Position numbers and translations under genes: made by a program
Notes under the pieces: model-generated
Seen by the model: the letters and a program-made list of their open reading frames with translations, nothing else
What the model was told of the DNA's origin: nothing
The model's database searches: none
In this document: positions 7,824-13,191 of the stretch, piece by piece
How positions within the stretch are numbered: the stretch's first letter is position 1
Layout: each line of letters opens with the position of its first letter
Source of the DNA: Bacteroidales bacterium
Lineage (GTDB): Bacteria > Bacteroidota > Bacteroidia > Bacteroidales > UBA932
Length of the DNA stretch: 13,191 nt
NCBI GenBank assembly: GCA_004555145.1
Contig: SFJB01000056.1
Span: 1 to 13,191, forward strand
Reading direction: 5' to 3'

Positions 7824-10657
7824 CGTCCGCAGAGAGTCTTGAAATTACAATAACTGCACTCCGTCTCCAGACTCGTGCGTCTGAATCCGATGCCGGGGTC
7901 ACGCAGCTCGTTCAGCAGATTGGTGAGGCGCAGGTCCATAGCCTCCTTGAACTCCTGATTGAGCACTATGTTCTCCACAGGATTGCAGTGCAGGCGCAAA
8001 GGCTGATAGATGCTGTTGTATATGGTACGCCCCTTGTCCAGGCCGTTCAATGAAACCATACGGTCATAGAGATATAGCTGAAGGGCGATCTTTGGCCTGT
8101 CTTTATTGTCCGGAGCAAAGAGCGCTTCGACGACAGAGCCTGCATTGGCCTCGGTAATCACGAAATCGTTGTCCTCGACCTTGCCCGTCTTGTAGTCCAC
8201 GATGCGTATCGCGTCGGGAGTCAAGCTGTCCAGCCTGTCGATGTAGCCCTTGAAATGGAAGCCGTCGATGTCCGCTTCCACCTTCTTTTCAAGACCCAGA
8301 ACCCTAATTTCGTCAAGTTCCAGAGAACGCATCATCTCCAGGTCGCGCTTTATGCTGATATACACGTAGCGGCAGAGCAAGTCCCTGCTGATCAGATTCT
8401 TTCCACCCACTTCGAAGCAGCCGAGCTCCTCCATAATGAGTTTTTCCGCAAGCTCCACCACCGACGGCACGACAAGATGGGACGAATCGCGGTCCAGCAA
8501 GCCGGCGAGATAATCCGCGTCCACCCTGCCTCCGGGACGACGGTAGAGGGTCTGCATAAGCTTGTGGAACACATTTCCAAGCATTCCCATATCCAGGGAA
8601 TCACTCGCCTCATCCGCCTTCGAGAGCTTTTTCACGGATTGGTAGTAGAACTGCGCAGGGCATCTCAGATATGCTTGCAGGCTTGAAGCCGAAAGCGTGG
8701 AATTCAGCAGGATTTCCAGGTCTTCGGCAGTCTTGGCAATTTCCGGCGGGGCTTCGTGGATCTTGAGCGGCGAGTTCAGGCGGCAGCGCGTGAGCGGAGC
8801 CTCGAAATGCAGTTCCAGCTGCTTGATGTAGCGGCTTTCCTCCCCATTGCGCAGGCCTTCCGTACGCGTGTCATAAAGTAGCCAGAGTCGCGAGCAGCGC
8901 TGTATCATCCTGTAGAAGTAATAAGCCCACACGGCATCCTGGTACTCGTAGGTCGGCATTTCAAAGCCTCTCCTGAGTTCACCCGGAATGAAGGATGCAC
9001 TCACATTGCGCCGCGGGAAGAAACCCTCGTTGCAGTTGAGTATCACTATATTGTCGAAGTCGAGGGCACGGGTTTCCAAAGGTCCCATTATCTGCAGCCC
9101 CTGGAGCGGCTCTCCCTTGAAAGGAACGGATATGCCGCCCACCAGCTTATCCAGAAGGCGGAAATATGTGGCAGGTCGCACCGGAAGCCGGAAATTCCTC
9201 AATTTCCCGACAGCGAGGTAGTATTCTTTCGCGAAGGAAAGCTCCACGGACAGCTCATTATGCTCCAGCATACGCGACGCAACCAGGGAAATGAGCTTTT
9301 GCAGGTACTGTGCGATTTCTTCGCTCCCGTCAGCGTCATTGCGCGACGTATCGGTGACCACAGGGCGGAAAATGCAGGAGCAGAGCTCATCCACGCAAAG
9401 CCTGGATGCTGCTATATAGTAGCGGGATTCTGCCTTGATGAGGTCAAGGGCAGCGACGGTCTCGGGTCCGAGCACACTCTTGAGTATGCTGTTGGACAGT
9501 ATTGACCATACCTGTTTCTGATAGAAGTAGCACTCGTCTTCCCGCACGCGTATATGCATCTGCAGGGCGCTTACATCGCTCATCAGGGCACGGAAACTGC
9601 TCGCTGCCATAGGGTAGCCCATAGTTACGTTCAGTTCGCCTATTTCCTCCGGAATGGAGTTGAGCACGGTCATAAGCATAGACTCGTCCGGAAGCACTAC
9701 GGCAGTTTCCAGACCATGCGCTCCCATCTCCTCGAAAATCTTGGGGAGCTGCTTTGCCTGTCCCACAGCGGAAGGTACGCCAAGCACCTTTATCTCAGGC
9801 TTCGGCAAGACTTCTCCCGAATCAGGGATGAAGGCCTGGGGGAACTCAAGTACATTGTCGGCAAGGAAGAAGGAGGATTTGTTGTCTGAGTTCTTTATCC
9901 ATTCGCTGCTGTAATCCCAGCAGAACTCGGCTATCCCCGCATCCCGCATCTTGCGCATCAGTTTCCTTTCGCATCCGTTGAGCGCATTCATTCCCACAAA
10001 AACATACTTGCAGGCATCTCTTCCCGCCGCTGCGAGCATATCCACAACCGGCTCTCCATCAAGCCTTTGAGCAAGATCCCTGTAGGCCATACCCTCATAG
10101 CATAGTCCGCGGCTGCCCAGCGTCTCATTGAATCTGCGGTAAAGAGGATAGAGTATGTTCCATATCTTCTTGAATTCATCCTTATAACGCCCACCTTCCC
10201 TGAAATGGGAGATGAAATGTCTGATGGCAGCTTCCTGGCTCTCGTCCAGGTATTCCATACTGTCCTGTATGCTCCTGAAATCCGCCACATTGGCAAACAG
10301 GGCCTGCGCCTTGACCAGATATTTGTCCACGTCGTCAAAGTCAGCAAGCAGCACATCTCCCCAGAAAATGAAGTCGTCCAGACTCTCGCAAGCAGGATTC
10401 AGCTCCTTGTAGCAGTCATAAAGCAGCAACAACTGCTGGACTCTGTCAGCCTTGCGCAAACTGCCCAGGCTGAAGAAGAACTCATTCATAGTGGTGATTT
10501 CCGCAGAGAGCAGGGGCTTTCCGGACTCAGCGGCCGACTCGGCGAAATACTTGCGGAGGAAGGCACAGGAACGTTTGTTGGGGAGGATGAAACACAGTTT
10601 GTCCATCTCCCCAAGGGCGAAGTAATGACTTGCAGTCTGTTTCAGGAACGGAACCAT
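7820..10657 (-). CDS. addB: AddB-like subunit with Fe-S PD-(D/E)XK nuclease
   Basis: The predicted protein has 945 residues and is the partner of AddA in double-strand-break end processing. The C-terminal nuclease shows GYIDRLD (D807) and VDYKTG (D821, K823), followed by ALQLYLYDRM. Four cysteines fit the AddB iron-sulfur cluster that staples this domain: C666 in YLRCPAQFYY, and C934, C937 and C943 in the final CSYCNFKTLC. This is the C-x2-C-x5-C spacing known from Bacillus AddB. The N-terminus reads KLCFILPNKRS where a Walker A loop would sit, so the helicase fold is probably inactive, as in RecC and many AddB proteins. The frame is open back to an ATG at 10723, but that start would overlap the peptidase gene by 59 bases. 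The ATG at 10657 lies seven bases past the peptidase stop, has GGAGAAGAA upstream, and gives the N-terminus expected for the family, so I prefer it. The 3' end overlaps addA by four bases. Confidence 0.9.
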   Translation of the reverse strand: MVPFLKQTASHYFALGEMDKLCFILPNKRSCAFLRKYFAESAAESGKPLLSAEITTMNEFFFSLGSLRKADRVQQLLLLYDCYKELNPACESLDDFIFWGDVLLADFDDVDKYLVKAQALFANVADFRSIQDSMEYLDESQEAAIRHFISHFREGGRYKDEFKKIWNILYPLYRRFNETLGSRGLCYEGMAYRDLAQRLDGEPVVDMLAAAGRDACKYVFVGMNALNGCERKLMRKMRDAGIAEFCWDYSSEWIKNSDNKSSFFLADNVLEFPQAFIPDSGEVLPKPEIKVLGVPSAVGQAKQLPKIFEEMGAHGLETAVVLPDESMLMTVLNSIPEEIGELNVTMGYPMAASSFRALMSDVSALQMHIRVREDECYFYQKQVWSILSNSILKSVLGPETVAALDLIKAESRYYIAASRLCVDELCSCIFRPVVTDTSRNDADGSEEIAQYLQKLISLVASRMLEHNELSVELSFAKEYYLAVGKLRNFRLPVRPATYFRLLDKLVGGISVPFKGEPLQGLQIMGPLETRALDFDNIVILNCNEGFFPRRNVSASFIPGELRRGFEMPTYEYQDAVWAYYFYRMIQRCSRLWLLYDTRTEGLRNGEESRYIKQLELHFEAPLTRCRLNSPLKIHEAPPEIAKTAEDLEILLNSTLSASSLQAYLRCPAQFYYQSVKKLSKADEASDSLDMGMLGNVFHKLMQTLYRRPGGRVDADYLAGLLDRDSSHLVVPSVVELAEKLIMEELGCFEVGGKNLISRDLLCRYVYISIKRDLEMMRSLELDEIRVLGLEKKVEADIDGFHFKGYIDRLDSLTPDAIRIVDYKTGKVEDNDFVITEANAGSVVEALFAPDNKDRPKIALQLYLYDRMVSLNGLDKGRTIYNSIYQPLRLHCNPVENIVLNQEFKEAMDLRLTNLLNELRDPGIGFRRTSLETECSYCNFKTLCGR

Positions 10658-10664
10658 CCCTGGA

Positions 10665-11922
10665 CTATTCTTCTCCGAGGAACATAGGATCCCAGCAAGG
10701 GAGCTGCACAGGCTTCTGTTCAAGCATCTTTAGCACATCCTCAGGCACAAAGCGCCTCTCTACCACGAGACGGAACATATATTCGTCGAACCACTCGTCG
10801 GTCATTATGATGTTTCCCTTGTAGCCGGATGCGGCACCCCAGCTGTTTTCGACCATCCATTTGCAAGGCTTACCGTCCTTGAGATCTACGGCAATCAAGG
10901 TCATTGCGTGGGAAGAGCCGCTGCTGTGGGTCATTACCCTCTGCTTCTTGTCCATCGAGAGATTCACTCCCAGCAGGGACTCATAGTCAAAATTGTCCAG
11001 GTCGGCTACGCCCTTCTTCCGGTCGAGGAATTTTGCCACATCACAGGAGAAATACATTGCAGTATTGGTACTCCCTGCAAGGGTCGTTCATAAGCATCAC
11101 GTAGTTGCCCTTGAGGTCATAGCCGAGAAGCTCCTGATAGAAGCTCTGAGGGGTATAATTCCTGTCTTTCCACACGAACTCCTTAGGCGGCTTGCCGTAT
11201 GCGAGTACGAGCAGGCGATATATTTCCTTGAGCATATCCGTCTTGAGACTTTCCAGATGTGCAGGAAGGTTCTTTTTCTTCACCTCAGGGAACTCGGAGC
11301 GCAGCTGGAGTCCGTCCTTGCGGAGCAGAATCTTGAGCTGGGTGGTGAAGGCAGAGGTATTGTTGGCAATATAACTTTCAGGCATAGCGGAAGCAGGGAC
11401 GAGGCCATACTTTGTCACGAGATCGGCAACGCCGGTGAAAGTGCCGCCGTCGCTGAGAGGATTGGAAAAGAGCCAGTCCACTTCGCGGTCTTCGAAAGGC
11501 AGTTCCCTGGTGTCGATAACAGCCTGGAGGAATAGATTTGCCTTTTCAAGCTGATCATAGAAGAAGCAATAGGCCTGGGAGAACTGGAATTCGCCCAGAT
11601 CCCATTTGTCAATGGCTGCAGCACGAAGCACATTGAGCCCGGTGAAAAGCCAGCAGCGGCCTGAGGACTTCTGGTCGGTGATGCCCTTGGTTCTCACCCT
11701 GTCGGAGAAATGCGTGTCAATCATAGCAGCATTGTCGGCATTCTCCGCAAGTACTGCTATCGATGTGGTATTCAAGGCATTTCTAATTGCCTTATCCGCC
11801 GGAGTGGAGACATAGGAATCCTCAATTTCCTTCAGCATCTCAGAGCTGATGGAGCCTTTCTGCTGAGCCTGGAGACTCAGAGCCGCGCACATTGTGAGCG
11901 CCAACAATACGGTCTTCTTCAT
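10665..11922 (-). pseudogene. Exported C1B cysteine peptidase (aminopeptidase C / bleomycin hydrolase type), frameshifted with internal loss
   Basis: Two adjacent reading frames together encode one papain-like C1B peptidase. The upstream part (11922-11041) has a signal peptide (MKKTVLLALTMCAALSLQA, cleavage after residue 19) and the catalytic Cys C90 in DQKSSGRCWLFTGLN. The downstream part (11057-10665) carries the catalytic His in SSGSSHAMTLIAVD and Asn in WMVENSWG, and ends in LPCWDPMFLGEE. The intact family is an exported peptidase widespread in Bacteroidales. At about 11064-11070 the frame is lost: the first frame passes from NDPCREY into QYCNVFLL and stops at 11041. Family members, as I recall them, have about 35 more residues between NDPxREY and xxxMYFSCDV, so a deletion (length 2 modulo 3 if single) explains both the gap and the shift. 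It may be a true pseudogene or an assembly error. Restarting at ATG 11057 could make the second half, but the missing core makes an active enzyme unlikely. It starts nine bases after the alr stop. Confidence 0.85.
11064..11070 (-). other. Frameshift/deletion junction inside the C1B peptidase
   Basis: On the minus strand the codons GAG TAC end the recognisable upstream part (CREY), and AAT ACT GCA ATG TAT begins the recognisable downstream part (NTAMYFSCDV) in a different frame. The switch lies in the few bases between. No slippery heptamer or pseudoknot is apparent, so programmed frameshifting is unlikely, and it could not restore the missing codons in any case. Confidence 0.7.
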
Positions 11923-11931
11923 AATTCTGCT

Positions 11932-13041
11932 TTATTTTACTATGATTCTTTCTATCCTACGGGGAACGGAGGTCAGGATTTCATACGGTATGGTGCCGAG
12001 TATACTCGCAAGTTCCTCCACAGTCGGGTCGTCCCCGAAAATGGTGACCGTATCCCCGGCCTTCACGTCCACTCCGCTCACGTCGAGCATACACATATCC
12101 ATACAGATGTTGCCTATGGTCGGCACCCTGTGCCCGTTGACGCTGAACGATGCCGCTCCGCGCCCCAGATGCCTGTCCAGCCCGTCCGCATAACCCACCG
12201 GAATGGTGGCAATGACCGATCCTTCCGGGGCTACGTGTCCATAGCGGCCGTAGCCTATGGTGCCGTCTTCAGGGCGCAGGTGCTTTACCTGCAGCACCTT
12301 GACCTTGAGGGATGCAACGTGCCTGAGTTTCACGCCCGGCAGGGCGCTGATGCCGTATATGCCTATTCCCAGGCGTACCATATCAAACTGATACTGGGGG
12401 AAACGCTCTATGCCGGCCGAGTTCAGCACGTGCCACATCGGGCGGTAGCCCAGCGCGTCGCTCAATGCCTGGGCGTTGTCCCGGAACATTGCAATCTGTC
12501 CGAGTGTGAATTCATCTTCTTCCGGGTCTTCGGATGCGGCGAGGTGGGAGTACACCGACTGCACGCGTACCTGGTCGTGGGTGGCGAGGAAATCAAACAA
12601 TTCCGGAAGCTCCGAGCTCATGAATCCCAGCCTGTGCATGCCGGTGTCGAGTTTGATGTGTACGGGATACTGCCTCATTCCCCGGGCGTCCAGCTCATCG
12701 CAGAAAGCTTTCAGCGTGTACAGGTTAGGGATTCCCGGTTCGAGGCGGTTGTCTATGATTTCCGGGAAGAAGTCGGTTCCGGCGGTGAGTACGAGTATTG
12801 GCAGGGATACGCCGCGGCGGCGAAGTTCCATTCCTTCGACGGGGAGTGCTACGGCCAGATAATCGGCGCCTTCAGCCTGTAACATTGAGGCAAACTCCAC
12901 CGCGCCGTGTCCGTAGGCGTTTGCCTTGACGAGCACGAGCATTTTGGTGGAACGCTTGAGCAGGGAGCGGAAATAGCGGTAGTTATGTCTGCATCCCGAC
13001 AAGCTCAGTTCCAGTCTTGAAAAATCATTCGCTCCATTCAT
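11932..13041 (-). CDS. alr: Alanine racemase
   Basis: This 369-residue PLP enzyme interconverts L- and D-alanine in the cytosol and supplies D-Ala for peptidoglycan. The PLP-binding lysine is K39 in LVKANAYGHG. The second catalytic base is expected to be Y264 in TIGYGRYG. Other family residues visible are K130 in HIKLDTGMHRLG (the position carbamylated in Bacillus Alr), R137, the MVRLGIGIYG phosphate-site strand, IPVGYADG, and the ICMDMCMLDVS motif of the C-terminal beta domain. Length is normal for a stand-alone Alr. Many Bacteroidota also carry MurF-Alr fusions, and no MurF domain is attached here. The start at 13041 is fixed by an in-frame TAG two codons upstream (13045-13047). It is the first gene of the minus-strand operon, with its stop nine bases before the peptidase start, and a promoter-like element lies about 60 bases upstream. 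Confidence 0.97.
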   Translation of the reverse strand: MNGANDFSRLELSLSGCRHNYRYFRSLLKRSTKMLVLVKANAYGHGAVEFASMLQAEGADYLAVALPVEGMELRRRGVSLPILVLTAGTDFFPEIIDNRLEPGIPNLYTLKAFCDELDARGMRQYPVHIKLDTGMHRLGFMSSELPELFDFLATHDQVRVQSVYSHLAASEDPEEDEFTLGQIAMFRDNAQALSDALGYRPMWHVLNSAGIERFPQYQFDMVRLGIGIYGISALPGVKLRHVASLKVKVLQVKHLRPEDGTIGYGRYGHVAPEGSVIATIPVGYADGLDRHLGRGAASFSVNGHRVPTIGNICMDMCMLDVSGVDVKAGDTVTIFGDDPTVEELASILGTIPYEILTSVPRRIERIIVK

Positions 13042-13099
13042 ATGCTACGACCGATATATTGATAAATTTAGACCGCGTTGCGGTTCTTCGTACAAAGTT

Positions 13100-13107
13100 C
13101 AAATATA
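13100..13107 (-). promoter_or_regulatory. Bacteroidota-type -7 element (TATATTTG) for alr
   Basis: The minus strand reads TATATTTG here, a full match to TAnnTTTG. Only a T-run is found at the -33 distance. Transcription would start near 13093, giving an alr leader of about 50 bases. The leader contains a small hairpin, ACCGC-AAC-GCGGT (13072-13084). The promoter could drive the whole alr-peptidase-addB-addA-transglycosylase operon. Confidence 0.5.
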
Positions 13108-13109
13108 CG

Positions 13110-13127
13110 AAAAAAGCCCCATAGGGC
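13110..13127 (-). terminator. Possible short intrinsic terminator upstream of alr
   Basis: On the minus strand GCCC-TATG-GGGC (13127-13116) is followed directly by six T residues (13115-13110). The stem is only four base pairs, so it is weak. The position, just after the possible stop at 13151 and just before the alr -7 element, supports a role as terminator of an upstream minus-strand gene. Confidence 0.35.
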
Positions 13128-13150
13128 GGCGAAAAAACTGAAAAAATGCA

Positions 13151-13191
13151 CTACCGCCCCTCGCTGCTGCTTTCTGCCGCTGCTGTTTCTT
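13151..13191 (-). CDS. Possible C-terminal tail of an upstream minus-strand gene (partial)
   Basis: From the window edge one minus-strand frame reads ETAAAESSSEGR and stops at TAG (13153-13151), about 23 bases before the putative terminator. An Ala/Ser/Glu tail of this kind is common at the ends of Bacteroidota proteins. With only 12 residues the product cannot be named. The competing reading is a divergent plus-strand gene starting at ATG 13146 (MHYRPSLLLSAAAVS, signal-peptide-like). The two exclude each other in practice, and I slightly prefer the minus-strand tail because of the terminator. Confidence 0.25.
   Translation of the reverse strand, partial: ETAAAESSSEGR

Noticed and set aside
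10658..10723. Upstream in-frame ATG (10723) as the addB start
   Set aside because: It would overlap the end of the peptidase gene by 59 bases and add 22 residues that do not look like the family N-terminus. ATG 10657 fits the intergenic spacing better.
11041..11070. Programmed ribosomal frameshift in the peptidase gene
   Set aside because: No slippery heptamer or stimulatory structure is visible, and frameshifting would not supply the roughly 35 family residues that seem to be missing.
11710..12882. Long open frame (390 codons) on the plus strand opposite alr and the start of the peptidase gene
   Set aside because: It lies antisense to the unmistakable alr coding sequence, shows no recognisable motif, and is His/Arg/Val-rich in the way expected of a shadow frame in GC-rich coding DNA.
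13146..13191. Divergent plus-strand gene starting MHYRPSLLLSAAAVS
   Set aside because: The sequence resembles a signal peptide, but only 15 codons are visible, no plus-strand TAnnTTTG promoter is seen upstream, and the opposite strand has a stop codon followed by a terminator-like hairpin. It is not excluded.

Overview
The window looks like ordinary chromosomal housekeeping DNA from a member of the Bacteroidales (Bacteroidota), probably an uncultured or gut lineage with moderate-to-high GC. The evidence is a DUF4290 protein (a family I know only from Bacteroidota), the gene order ftsK then LolA-like chaperone that is usual in this group, an AddAB pair of the compact Bacteroidota type, near-consensus TAnnTTTG promoter elements, and few Shine-Dalgarno sequences. 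I cannot name the genus from this sequence alone.

Layout. Positions 1-4158 carry a plus-strand block: the 3' part of apbE (flavin transferase, cut by the window edge), a DUF4290 gene with its own likely promoter, ftsK (chromosome translocase of the division septum) and a small exported LolA-like protein. Positions 4161-13041 carry a minus-strand block that reads, in transcription order, alr (alanine racemase), an exported C1B-family cysteine peptidase that is broken in this sequence, addB, addA, and a membrane-exported lytic transglycosylase. Spacing in the minus block is tight: 9 bases, 7 bases, a 4-base ATGA overlap and 12 bases. It is therefore probably one operon read from a promoter at about 13100-13107. 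The two blocks meet tail to tail at 4158/4161 with only two bases between the stop codons.

Function. The minus block mixes peptidoglycan work (D-alanine supply by Alr, glycan strand cleavage by the transglycosylase) with repair of double-strand breaks (AddAB). The plus block contains the septal DNA pump and a probable lipoprotein-handling protein. These are envelope, division and DNA-maintenance functions, but a shared operon here does not prove shared regulation of purpose.

Odd points. The peptidase gene carries a frameshift that coincides with what appears to be the loss of about 35 codons. The FtsK Walker A motif has Lys where Gly is usual. The alr promoter lies directly against a possible terminator of an upstream gene. 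I found no mobile element, CRISPR array, RNA gene, phage gene or defence system, and no convincing previously undescribed system. No gap over 300 bases lacks a gene; the longest is the region upstream of alr (13042-13191).
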